Positions 9,009 to 17,299 of a stretch of 36,523 nt of DNA are shown here, piece after piece. The notes below the pieces were generated by a model, which saw only the letters and a list, made by a program, of their open reading frames with translations, searched no databases and was not told where the DNA came from. The position numbers and the translations under genes were made by a program. Each line of letters opens with the position of its first letter. The first letter of the stretch is position 1. The DNA comes from Actinomycetota bacterium (GTDB lineage: Bacteria > Actinomycetota > Acidimicrobiia > Acidimicrobiales > Acidimicrobiaceae): contig DAHXKX010000024.1 of NCBI GenBank assembly GCA_027366165.1, positions 1 through 36,523 on the forward strand. The letters run 5' to 3'.

Positions 9009-10995
9009 CCTTATCCTCGCTGGCTGCATTTCATTAGTTGCCACATGCATTGCGGCCTTTGCGAAACGGGCCTTCTACCTGACTGAATTTGCTTTTGGAC
9101 TTGGAATTGTGCTGCTTTTGTCAGGAGCTACCTCATCTCTTCCGCATGGCACACATCCCGTTGCACTCTTTTATAGCGGAAGTCTGACTGTCAGTTTCGC
9201 ATTGGATCCTTCTGCCGGATGGCTCGTCATCTGGGGATTGGTGCCAGCTCTCTTGGCTGGGCTCACCGTGCCGCACGATCGAATTTCACAGGGATGGTTC
9301 GCAGGAGCCAGTTTGGTGATCCTTGGAGCGGTTGGAGTGGCAGGACTCCAGGACGGGATCTCGTTCCTGATCGCTTGGGAGGTCATGAGCCTGAGCGGCG
9401 CATACCTATTGCTCAACGACCGGCGGACCCAAACCGCGGAGGCAGGTCAATCGAGCCTGTTCATGCTTTCTCTGCTCGAGGTTGGAAGCGTATCCCTTCT
9501 CCTCGGTGTCTTGGTACTCGGCGTTCGGGATCCCAACTTTGCGTCCTGGCACACTTCCTGGTTGCACCTGTCCTCCCTGGCTGGTGCTGGCTTGGGAGTT
9601 CTATTCCTAATCGGATTCGGAGCAAAGTTGGGATTATTGCCGTTCTACGAGTGGTTTCCCCCCGCCTATTCAAGTGGAAGTGGCAGATCAGGATCCATAC
9701 TGTCGGGAATTGTGTTAAACGTCACTTGGTTTTCGCTGGGCCGTGCGCTACTCAGCTGGATGCCCGCCTCATCAACGCCGATCGGGTTCGGAGTTTTGGT
9801 ACTGTCAGCGGGAGTCATTTCTGCGATACTAAGTATTCTCTACGGATTTCAGCAAAATGACTGGCGAAAGCTACTGTCGTTCTCAACCGCGGAGAACGCC
9901 GGACTCGCCACCGCAGCTCTTGGCACGGCAATAATGTTTAGATCCGCCGGCCTCTCCGAGCTGTCCGATCTTGCATGGATCGTTGGCCTAATACATTTGG
10001 GAGGACACTCCCTCGCCAAAGGCTCGTTGATGCTCACTGCCGAGCATCTTCACAGCACCAGCGGCACCTATGAGATTTCTCAGCATGGCGCACTTTCTAG
10101 AGCACCATGGACTCTCGGTGTCGGAGCAGTCTTGGGCGGCATGAGCCTTTCGGCAATGCCGCCTATGGCCGGGTTCGTCAGCGAATGGTTTCTGTTTCAA
10201 ACGATATTTCAGGGCTTCCGATTGTCGAATTCAATTGGCAGGGTCTCCCTGGCTTTGGGTGGCGCCGGAATTGCATTGATCGCGGCAATCTCACTTGCAA
10301 CGATGGTGAAGGTCCTGGGTGTCGGAATGTTGGGAAAGCACAGGTCCGTTTCGGGCAATCTTGATTCGGCTCCGGGGAATCTGAGGCTGCTCCAATATGC
10401 AACGCTGGGAATTGGGCTGATGACCCTCATTTACTCCGCTGGAATGACGTGGTGGATCAAATCACTTTCTTCAGCATCGTGGACACGTTCTCCAAGCGCA
10501 GTAAAGCACATGGTTGATGGCTTATTGCTCATCCCACTCTCACCGAAATTTGCGTTCATTTCACCATTTCTTCTTTTGATAGTAGGCACTCTGCTGGCCC
10601 TTGTTCCACTTGCGCTTATACGTCTTCGGCCACATGGGATTCGAAGTTACCGACGGGTTCCACTATGGGCCCAGGGCTTGGAGACTGTTCCGGTTGAAAG
10701 CGGCACCACCCCGCTGGTGTTCTCCAACGCGATGAGGCGGTTCTACAGCTTCGCGTACCGATCAAAAACCGTTGTCGGCTCCGACGCTAATGAGAAAGGG
10801 TATTTCATAAGACAGCTCAGCTTTGAGTACTCGGAGGCGCCAATATTTGGCCCACTACTTTTCATGCCAATCATTCGTCTGGTTCGATGGGCATCCGAAA
10901 AGACTTCAAAGATGCAAATGGGGTCTATGAACCTCTACCTCCTATACATAGGCCTGGTTCTACTTCTCGTACTGGTTTTTGGCATTTTCTCATAA
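8998..10995 (+). CDS. HyfB-like (NuoL family) antiporter-like subunit
   Basis: A large polytopic membrane protein of 665 residues, close to HyfB in length. The antiporter hallmark is GFGAKLGLLPFYEWFPPAY followed by GSILSGIVLNVTWFSLGR, with the conserved Lys in helix 7. SFSTAENAGLATAALG and HLGGHSLAKGSLMLTAEH follow. The C-terminal part has the HyfB-like extension with WAQGLE, RRFYSFAYR and a final membrane helix. The ATG at 8998 has GGAGG five bases upstream and is preferred over the in-frame ATG at 8986. It overlaps the small-subunit gene by 11 bases, so it belongs to the operon although hyfB usually lies near the start of such clusters. It is the second predicted ion-translocating module. 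Confidence 0.92.
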   Translation: MSNDLILAGCISLVATCIAAFAKRAFYLTEFAFGLGIVLLLSGATSSLPHGTHPVALFYSGSLTVSFALDPSAGWLVIWGLVPALLAGLTVPHDRISQGWFAGASLVILGAVGVAGLQDGISFLIAWEVMSLSGAYLLLNDRRTQTAEAGQSSLFMLSLLEVGSVSLLLGVLVLGVRDPNFASWHTSWLHLSSLAGAGLGVLFLIGFGAKLGLLPFYEWFPPAYSSGSGRSGSILSGIVLNVTWFSLGRALLSWMPASSTPIGFGVLVLSAGVISAILSILYGFQQNDWRKLLSFSTAENAGLATAALGTAIMFRSAGLSELSDLAWIVGLIHLGGHSLAKGSLMLTAEHLHSTSGTYEISQHGALSRAPWTLGVGAVLGGMSLSAMPPMAGFVSEWFLFQTIFQGFRLSNSIGRVSLALGGAGIALIAAISLATMVKVLGVGMLGKHRSVSGNLDSAPGNLRLLQYATLGIGLMTLIYSAGMTWWIKSLSSASWTRSPSAVKHMVDGLLLIPLSPKFAFISPFLLLIVGTLLALVPLALIRLRPHGIRSYRRVPLWAQGLETVPVESGTTPLVFSNAMRRFYSFAYRSKTVVGSDANEKGYFIRQLSFEYSEAPIFGPLLFMPIIRLVRWASEKTSKMQMGSMNLYLLYIGLVLLLVLVFGIFS

Positions 10996-11269
10996 ACCGT
11001 ACAAGCAAAAACCTGAGCATACAGTAACTGGTGGTTTGGCATGCGACCTCGCCTGACTTTCTGCGACTAGCTTCAGACCATGCTTTGAAGCGCTGCACTG
11101 AGCGCGTAAGACTTCTCGACGAAACAGACCGCGCAACACATCGCCAGGTTGCCGCAGTACTTTGGACCTTGGGCGAGTCATCAACCACTGAAACACTTAA
11201 GCTGCCAGTTCAAGAGTGCAACCTGTTGTGGTTGCTGGTGTGCTGACAGACTTCCCCGGCAGTTGCGAC
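10996..11269. other. Intergenic region between convergent genes
   Basis: About 270 bases separate the end of the hydrogenase-related operon from the end of the aldo/keto reductase gene. A plus-strand frame at 11031-11246 (GTG start) has no recognised motif, and minus-strand frames overlap it. No clear GC-rich hairpin with a T-run was seen, so the operon terminator is not located. Confidence 0.4.
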
Positions 11270-12235
11270 TCAACGACGCTTAGCGAAAGTCTTCAGGTCC
11301 GTGAGAAAAGCACCTGGACCAACTGGTTCAAACTGGCTCGACATCTCGTCCAGTGTCTCAATCTCATCCTTGGAAAGGTTGATGTCGGCTGCGGCGACAT
11401 TGGACTCCAACTGAGCAACGGTTGCCGCGCCTGGTATGGCTACGACGTTTGGCTTTGAGATCAGCCAGGCTAGGGCAATCTGCGCACTTGAGGCATCGTG
11501 ACTTGTGGCAATTTGACCCAACTTGTCCAGCAATGGCCTAAGGCGGTCAAGATTGGTGGAAAAAAAGAATTTGCGGGCTGATCGCATTCCTTTGGGGCGA
11601 TTAATCGAGCTGTACTTTCCGCTCAAAACCCCTTGCTCAAGTGGTGAGTAGGCGATAATTATCCGGTTATTGGCCTGCGCGAATGGAACAAGCTCAGTTT
11701 CAGGCCCCCGAGTCAACAGTGAGAAGTGCACCTGATTGGAGATTATCGGCTTGCCAAGGGCAATTTCGGCGCTCCGCCACTGGTTAAGCGAAAAGTTGGA
11801 TACTCCCACGTTGCGGATTTTCCCATCGTCGAGCAGCATCTTCAGGCCCTTGACGGTCTCCGTTATTGGCATCACCGGGTTAGGCCAGTGCAACTGATAA
11901 AGGTCAATCGCATCGACCTTGAGTCTCACGGCGCTCGCCTTTGCCCTTGAAATCACCAACGAGCGAACTGGAAAGATAGGGAACAACTTAGTGGCAACAT
12001 AAACCTGGTCACGCAAACCGGAAATTGCTTTCCCTATTACGGCCTCAGATTTGCCAAATCCGTAGAACTCAGCTGTATCAATCAGATTCACGCCAAGTTC
12101 AAGTGCCCGATGTACCAGCTCGACCGCTGTCTTCTCGGCATATTCTTGCCCGTAGCCCCATTCCCTCGAACCGAACTGCCAGGTCCCAAGGCCGATAGAC
12201 GATACCTTTACACCTGACGTCTCTACGAATTTCAT
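11270..12235 (-). CDS. Aldo/keto reductase
   Basis: A 321-residue NAD(P)H-dependent oxidoreductase with the (beta/alpha)8 fold. The catalytic tetrad is visible: Asp53 and Tyr58 in LIDTAEFYG, Lys83 in VATKLF and His116 in YQLHWP. GKIRNVGVSNFS and the late segment IALAWLISKPNVVAIPGA, which contributes to cofactor binding, are also present. The best fit is the broad AKR group related to general stress and perakine-type reductases; the substrate cannot be read from the sequence. The ATG start is supported by the family-typical N-terminus (SSIGLGTW). It lies 39 bases downstream of the SDR gene on the same strand, so the two may be co-transcribed. Confidence 0.93.
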   Translation of the reverse strand: MKFVETSGVKVSSIGLGTWQFGSREWGYGQEYAEKTAVELVHRALELGVNLIDTAEFYGFGKSEAVIGKAISGLRDQVYVATKLFPIFPVRSLVISRAKASAVRLKVDAIDLYQLHWPNPVMPITETVKGLKMLLDDGKIRNVGVSNFSLNQWRSAEIALGKPIISNQVHFSLLTRGPETELVPFAQANNRIIIAYSPLEQGVLSGKYSSINRPKGMRSARKFFFSTNLDRLRPLLDKLGQIATSHDASSAQIALAWLISKPNVVAIPGAATVAQLESNVAAADINLSKDEIETLDEMSSQFEPVGPGAFLTDLKTFAKRR

Positions 12236-12274
12236 GCTGTTAGCTTAGACGGTACCTTCTTAGGAATTCGAAGA

Positions 12275-13042
12275 CTATTTGGGTGCCATTCTTAGCGCAC
12301 CGTCAAGTCTGATGACCTCACCGTTCAAATAACCGCTCTGAATTATCATTTCCACCAGTAGCGCGTAGTCAAGTGGAAGGCCCAATCTCTTCGGGAATGG
12401 TACACTCGCTGCGAGTGCCAAACGTAGTTCCTCGGGAAGCTGGCCGAGGAGTGGAGTATCAATGATACCTGGAGCTATCGTCATCACCCGGATCCCCACG
12501 CTGGAAAGGTCCCGCGCCGCCGGCAAGGTGAGCCCTACCACACCTCCCTTTGAAGCCGAGTACGCGATCTGCCCAATCTGGCCATCAAACGCAGCCACTG
12601 ACGCGGTATTTATCACCACACCTCGCTCATTGTCGCCAAGTGGTTCATTTGAAGCCATCAATTTCGAGGCCAGCCTCAAGACATTAAAGGTTCCAAGCAG
12701 ATTTGTACGGATCACCCTCTCGAATGCGGCCAGATCATGCGGTGATCCATCCCGGTTGACCACACGCTCGATGTGACCAATTCCGGCACAATTGACGACA
12801 ACGCGCAGGGGTCTGTGAGCGACCGCCTTCTGAAGGGCCGCAGCGACATCGGATTCGCTGGACACGTCTCCAACTGCCCAGTTGGCAAAGTCACCCAGCT
12901 CCTGTGCCTTTGCCCTCACCCGTTCTAGGTCCCGATCGAAAATGGTGACATGGGCCCCAAGCTCCAACAGGTGCTGTGCGGTCGCCGCACCGAGACCCGA
13001 TGCGGCACCAGTGACAAATGCAGAAAGCTTTGAAATCTCCAT
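12275..13042 (-). CDS. Short-chain dehydrogenase, 3-hydroxyacyl-CoA dehydrogenase type 2 (HSD10)-like
   Basis: A classical 255-residue SDR. The cofactor motif TGAASGLG is at residues 11-18, NCAGIGH at about 84-90, and the catalytic residues are Asn114, Ser148 (NTAS), Tyr161 and Lys165 (YSASK). The long stretch GERGVVINTAS-like region with VAAFDGQIGQIAYSASKGGVVGLTLPAARDLS is characteristic of the HSD10/FabG-like 3-hydroxyacyl-CoA dehydrogenases that oxidise short-chain 3-hydroxyacyl-CoA with NAD+. Asp36 after the second beta strand (IFDRD) suits NAD(H) rather than NADPH. The enzyme would act in fatty-acid or branched amino-acid breakdown. With the acyl-CoA dehydrogenase and dienoyl-CoA isomerase elsewhere in the window it suggests beta-oxidation capacity, but the genes are not adjacent. 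Confidence 0.88.
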   Translation of the reverse strand: MEISKLSAFVTGAASGLGAATAQHLLELGAHVTIFDRDLERVRAKAQELGDFANWAVGDVSSESDVAAALQKAVAHRPLRVVVNCAGIGHIERVVNRDGSPHDLAAFERVIRTNLLGTFNVLRLASKLMASNEPLGDNERGVVINTASVAAFDGQIGQIAYSASKGGVVGLTLPAARDLSSVGIRVMTIAPGIIDTPLLGQLPEELRLALAASVPFPKRLGLPLDYALLVEMIIQSGYLNGEVIRLDGALRMAPK

Positions 13043-13195
13043 ACAACCAAGCTAGCCAAAAAGGCTGGCACAAGCAGGCTTTTATTACAATTGGTCCCGA
13101 GGGGGACGGTGGCCGACCCGACCGGATTCCTGAACGCCTGATCCGCCAGAGGGTCATCAATCCGCGGAGGAGCGCCTCGCAAACGAATCCAGCTG

Positions 13196-13663
13196 CTAGA
13201 ACAACCTTCCCTGTCCCTGTTCCGGTTTTCCTTTTCCAACGCGGGCAGCCAGCGATGCCTGCTCATTGGCCAACTGGTCTGCCCTCTCGTTGAGTTCGAT
13301 GCCCGAGTGGCCTTTCACCTTGTGAAATGTCACCATCTTGCGCTCTTTGTACAACTCTATAAGAGGGCGCCATATATCCTGATTCGCAACCGCGGCACCC
13401 TTGGCATTCCTCCAACCCCTTGCCTCCCACCCTTTCCACCAATGACTGCCAAAACAGTTGACCACGTATGCGGAGTCTGAATAGATCTCCAGCACGCCCT
13501 CGTGGGCTTTGATTGCCTCGAGAACTGCCAACACTTCCATACGTTGATTGGTGGTGTAAACCTCGTACCCTCCAGCGGAGCCACCGTCCTCGCGAACCCA
13601 GGCCCACCCCCCGGGGCCGGGATTTCCGTAACACGCTCCATCTGTATAAATAACTAAGGTCAT
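13196..13663 (-). CDS. rnhA: Ribonuclease HI
   Basis: A 155-residue RNase HI that cleaves RNA in RNA-DNA hybrids, for example R-loops and primers. The four metal-binding acids of the family are present: Asp8 in IYTDGAC, Glu43 in NQRMEV, Asp63 in IYSDSAYV and Asp129 in NERADQLA. HSG (119-121), containing the catalytic His, is also present. I prefer the ATG at 13663, which starts directly before the first beta strand; a TTG five codons upstream is possible. It is transcribed away from aceE. A short low-complexity tail rich in Gly, Lys and Gln follows the domain. Confidence 0.95.
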   Translation of the reverse strand: MTLVIYTDGACYGNPGPGGWAWVREDGGSAGGYEVYTTNQRMEVLAVLEAIKAHEGVLEIYSDSAYVVNCFGSHWWKGWEARGWRNAKGAAVANQDIWRPLIELYKERKMVTFHKVKGHSGIELNERADQLANEQASLAARVGKGKPEQGQGRLF

Positions 13664-13711
13664 TTCCTGGCCCTTCAAAGCTCCATGGCGGAATTAGGTG
13701 TATTTTCGAAA

Positions 13712-13741
13712 TTGACTAAAAACTCAAAACAAATCTATGAC
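13712..13741 (+). promoter_or_regulatory. Candidate promoter for aceE
   Basis: TTGACT at 13712-13717 and TATGAC at 13736-13741 are separated by 18 bases in an AT-rich stretch. The start codon is about 85 bases downstream. Confidence 0.35.
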
Positions 13742-13755
13742 CCGGTTAACCATAC

Positions 13756-13769
13756 GGCACCAAGGTGCC
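13756..13769. promoter_or_regulatory. 14-bp palindrome between the aceE promoter and start codon
   Basis: The sequence is GGCACC-AA-GGTGCC with two perfect 6-base arms, placed just after the candidate -10 and about 57 bases before the aceE ATG. A dimeric regulator could bind here and block transcription. A nearby GGTTAACC (13744-13751) is a second short palindrome. Regulator unknown. Confidence 0.35.
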
Positions 13770-13826
13770 TAGAGTGGCTAATTAACGAGTTAGGACTACT
13801 CTATTTAACCATCAAATAGTGGAAGT

Positions 13827-16562
13827 ATGGAGCACGTGATATTCGACGGATTTTCTCATCAATTGCCAGATACTGATCCAGAAGAAACCCAGGAGTGGGT
13901 CGATTCACTTTCTGCAGTCATTGATTCCAAAGGTCGACCGAGAGCCACCTACCTACTGATGAAACTCTTGGAAAAGGCCAGAGAGAATCAGGTCGGGTTT
14001 CCCGCCTCGGTGTCCACACCCTACATAAACACGATTCCTCCTGAACAGGAGCCATGGTTCCCTGGCGACGAGTACATGGAACGCCGTATAAGAGCGTTCA
14101 TCCGCTGGAATGCCGCCATCATGGTAACGCGGGCAAACGTGCTCTCGGACGGTATCGGCGGCCACCTCGCGACTTATGCATCGTCCGCCTCACTTTATGA
14201 GGTGGGATTCAATCATTTCTTTAAAGGTAAGGCGGACGGAAACTTTGGCGATCAGGTTTTCATTCAAGGCCACGCTTCGCCTGGGGTATACGCCAGAGCA
14301 TTTCTGGAGGGTCGATTAAGCGCAGAGCAGCTCGACAACTTCAGGCAGGAAGTCGGGGGGCTTGGCCTGTCTTCGTACCCTCACCCACGGCTGATGCCCG
14401 ACTTCTGGCAGTACCCCACAGTGTCAATGGGACTGGGACCGATTACAGCGATCTACCAAGCCCGATTCAACCGTTATATCGACCACCGCCACCTCGCTGA
14501 CACCTCTGCCAGCCGGGTGTGGTGCTTTGTGGGTGACGGCGAAGTCGACGAACCAGAAACACTCGGAGCGCTCTCCCTCGCGTCAAGAGAGAAGCTGGAC
14601 AATCTGATCTTCGTGGTCAACTGCAATCTGCAGAGACTTGATGGCCCGGTAAGAGGAAACGGGAAGATAATACAGGAACTCGAGGCGGTGTTTCGTGGAG
14701 CGGGCTGGAACGTCATAAAGGTCATATGGGGTAGCGCCTGGGACCGGCTCTTGGCCCAGGATGTCGATGGTGTGCTTCTCAACAAGATGAACTCGACACT
14801 CGATGGCGATTTCCAGAAGTATGCGACCGAAAGCGGCGAGTACATCAGAGAGCACTTCTTCGGACCTGACCCACGACTCCGCAAAATGGTCGAGCATCTC
14901 AGCGACAAAGAACTCCAGGATCTCCCGAGAGGTGGCCATGACTATCGCAAGCTTTACGCTGCCTACAAGGCCGCCGCAGAAAACGTGGGCACACCAACCG
15001 TCATTCTCGCGAAGACAATAAAGGGATGGACATTGGGGCCAGAGATTGAGGCCAGGAACGCAACTCACCAAATCAAGAAGATGAACAAGGCCCAGCTGCT
15101 TAGACTGAGAGACCGCCTCAGGCTCCACCAGGAGATTCCTGAGGAGCTCCTTGAAAACAAGCTTCCCCCGTACTACCGTCCAAAAGAGGGGTCCCCTGAG
15201 TTCGAGTACCTGACATCGCGCAGACGGTCTCTCGGCGGACCAGTTCCGTCAAGAATTGTGAAGTGCATGCCGCTCGAGCCACCGGCAATGGAGACCATAT
15301 CGGAGTTTCTCCTGGGATCCGCCAAATTGCCGGTTTCCACAACGATGGTATTCGCCAAGATGCTTCGCAATCTGGTGAGAGATCCTTCGGTGGGAAGACG
15401 AATCGTTCCAATAGTACCAGACGAAGCACGCACTTTTGGACTTGACGCCCTTTTCAAAGAGGTAAAGATCTACTCCTCGCAGGGTCAGAGGTACACTCCG
15501 GTCGATGCAGGACTGCTGCTTTCGTATGCGGAATCGACGGACGGCCAAATCCTGGAAGAGGGCATCACTGAATCTGGCTCAATGGCGTCATTCACTGCCG
15601 CTGGGACGTCATACGCGAACTTCGGCCAGGCAATGGTCCCGATGTACATCTTTTACTCAATGTTCGGTTTCCAGAGAACTGGAGACCTGATCTGGGCCGC
15701 AAATGACGCCAGGGCAAAGGGCTTCCTATTCGGAGCGACGGCCGGACGCACAACCCTCCTCGGTGAGGGCCTGCAGCATGCGGACGGGCATTCACAAGTA
15801 CTTGCCTCCACGGTTCCAAGCGTTTGCGCTTATGACCCATCTTTCGCCTACGAACTTGGCATACTCATAAGGCACGGTTTCGAAGACATGTACGGGGCAA
15901 ACGCCAGAGACCGCGTCTACTACATAACCCTCTACAACGAGAACTACATACAACCGCCAATGCCAGAAGGTCAGACTTTTGAAGAAATTCAAGACGGAGT
16001 CATCAACGGAATATACAAGTGGCTCGATGCGCCGTCCATTGAAGGCACAAACGCACCACGCAAAGCGACGATCCTATTCTCAGGGCCAACGTGGCAGATG
16101 GCCCGGCAAGCCCAAGAGATACTGGCTGAAAAGTACGGAATTGCGGCCACCCTGTATTCGGTAACTTCCTACAAAAATCTCAGAGAGGACGGGCTGGAAA
16201 CGGAAAGATGGAATAGACTCAATCCCTCTTCGCCGTCAAGAACTCCGTATATAACCAAGGTGCTCTCACAGGGAGAGGGTCCGGTTGTGGCGGTCACGGA
16301 CTTCATGAAGGTTGTCCCGGATCAGATAGCTCGTTTTGTCCCGCGTGAGGCATTCATCCCACTTGGAACTGACGGGTTCGGAAGATCTGACACGCGGGAG
16401 GCTCTCCGGCGCCACTTCGAAATTGACGCCGCGCACATTGTTATATCGGTTCTTTATGGGCTAATGTCAACCGGCGCAGCTAAAGCCGAAGAGGTCCAAG
16501 ACGCCATTGGGACGTTTGGCATCGACCCAAGCTCCATTGATCCAATGCGCTCAAACCTTTAG
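13827..16562 (+). CDS. aceE: Pyruvate dehydrogenase E1 component, homodimeric type
   Basis: The 911-residue protein matches the long single-chain E1 of AceE type, which decarboxylates pyruvate with thiamine diphosphate and acetylates the lipoyl group of E2. Visible landmarks are NAAIMVTRAN, GGHLATYASSASLYEVGFNHFF, the thiamine-diphosphate motif beginning GDGEVDEPE (Gly236-Asp237-Gly238) and ending VVNCNLQRLDGPVRGNGK, and the transketolase-like middle domain with QRYTPVDAGLLLSYAE and EGITESGSMASFTAAGTSY. The C-terminal domain carries VVAVTDFMKVVPDQIARFVPR. E2 and E3 genes are not adjacent, which is common in actinobacteria where AceE partners with 2-oxoglutarate dehydrogenase components. The ATG has only a weak ribosome site. 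It stands alone on the plus strand with its own upstream region. Confidence 0.96.
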   Translation: MEHVIFDGFSHQLPDTDPEETQEWVDSLSAVIDSKGRPRATYLLMKLLEKARENQVGFPASVSTPYINTIPPEQEPWFPGDEYMERRIRAFIRWNAAIMVTRANVLSDGIGGHLATYASSASLYEVGFNHFFKGKADGNFGDQVFIQGHASPGVYARAFLEGRLSAEQLDNFRQEVGGLGLSSYPHPRLMPDFWQYPTVSMGLGPITAIYQARFNRYIDHRHLADTSASRVWCFVGDGEVDEPETLGALSLASREKLDNLIFVVNCNLQRLDGPVRGNGKIIQELEAVFRGAGWNVIKVIWGSAWDRLLAQDVDGVLLNKMNSTLDGDFQKYATESGEYIREHFFGPDPRLRKMVEHLSDKELQDLPRGGHDYRKLYAAYKAAAENVGTPTVILAKTIKGWTLGPEIEARNATHQIKKMNKAQLLRLRDRLRLHQEIPEELLENKLPPYYRPKEGSPEFEYLTSRRRSLGGPVPSRIVKCMPLEPPAMETISEFLLGSAKLPVSTTMVFAKMLRNLVRDPSVGRRIVPIVPDEARTFGLDALFKEVKIYSSQGQRYTPVDAGLLLSYAESTDGQILEEGITESGSMASFTAAGTSYANFGQAMVPMYIFYSMFGFQRTGDLIWAANDARAKGFLFGATAGRTTLLGEGLQHADGHSQVLASTVPSVCAYDPSFAYELGILIRHGFEDMYGANARDRVYYITLYNENYIQPPMPEGQTFEEIQDGVINGIYKWLDAPSIEGTNAPRKATILFSGPTWQMARQAQEILAEKYGIAATLYSVTSYKNLREDGLETERWNRLNPSSPSRTPYITKVLSQGEGPVVAVTDFMKVVPDQIARFVPREAFIPLGTDGFGRSDTREALRRHFEIDAAHIVISVLYGLMSTGAAKAEEVQDAIGTFGIDPSSIDPMRSNL

Positions 16563-16723
16563 GTCGGCAGTCTGAGAGATCATGATTAATACCGTAATGG
16601 GTCCTACTGTCCACCCTCCGTCGGGTTAAATCACAAGAGCAAACTGGACCGTTGAGTTGAAGATCGTTGGGGCTGTCCAATTCATTTAGCATCAATGCAA
16701 GAGAGTCACGAGGAGCATCATAA

Positions 16724-17299
16724 ATGGTAAAGCTGACTATTTCACAGAACCCGGAAGCTGATGCGCTTCTATCCAGTTCACCATTGGCCCTTTTAATCGG
16801 TTTGGTTTTGGACCAGCAGATCACTCTGGAAAAGGCCTTCACCGCCCCATTACTTCTCATGCAAAGAATTGGTGAGCCCCTAGACGCCAAAAAGATCGCG
16901 TCAATGGATCCACAACTTTTGGAGGAGGCTTTTTCCGAAAAGCCGGCACTTCACAGATTCCCAACGGCCATGGCGCAACGGGTTCAGGACATTTGTGAGG
17001 TGGTGGCAAGAGATTACGGTAACGATGCGAGCCGGATTTGGACCGATGCAAGAGACGGAAAAGAACTCTTTACAAGGATTCAGAATCTTCCCGGATTTGG
17101 AGATATGAAGGCCAAGATCTTCGTCGCTTTACTAGGGAAACAGCTGGCGATCGAGGTGCCGCACTGGCGCGAGGTAAGTGCGCCGTTTGGAGAACCAGGA
17201 TCGTTCCGCTCGATTGCCGACATCAGGGACGGCGAATCGCTCACCAAAGTCAGAGAATTCAAGGCAGCGATGAAAGCCGAGGGAAAAGCTCGGAAATGA
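16724..17299 (+). CDS. HhH-GPD family base-excision-repair-like protein
   Basis: A 191-residue protein of the actinobacterial HhH-GPD group that resembles the helix-hairpin-helix core of DNA glycosylases. LLIGLVLDQQITLEKAF near residue 25 resembles the region where glycosylases have QQIS, and the hairpin LPGFGDMKAKIFVALLGKQ lies at about 122-140. There are no Fe-S cysteines at the C-terminus. The usual catalytic Asp after the hairpin is not obvious: the segment is IEVPHWREV where a G/P-V-D pattern is expected. It may therefore be a non-catalytic relative or act differently. Its stop overlaps the thiE start (ATGA), so both are translated from one message. Confidence 0.8.
   Translation: MVKLTISQNPEADALLSSSPLALLIGLVLDQQITLEKAFTAPLLLMQRIGEPLDAKKIASMDPQLLEEAFSEKPALHRFPTAMAQRVQDICEVVARDYGNDASRIWTDARDGKELFTRIQNLPGFGDMKAKIFVALLGKQLAIEVPHWREVSAPFGEPGSFRSIADIRDGESLTKVREFKAAMKAEGKARK

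Noticed and set aside
10951-10962. CCTAT-AC-ATAGG as a third copy of the shared palindrome
   Set aside because: It is inside the HyfB-like coding region and has a shorter spacer, so it is probably chance.
11031-11246. Plus-strand 71-codon open frame after the HyfB-like gene
   Set aside because: No family pattern, no clear ribosome site, and overlapping frames on the other strand.
17038-17295. Longer N-terminus for thiE beginning at 17038
   Set aside because: It lies inside the HhH-GPD gene in another frame; the ATGA overlap at 17296 gives the family-typical start.
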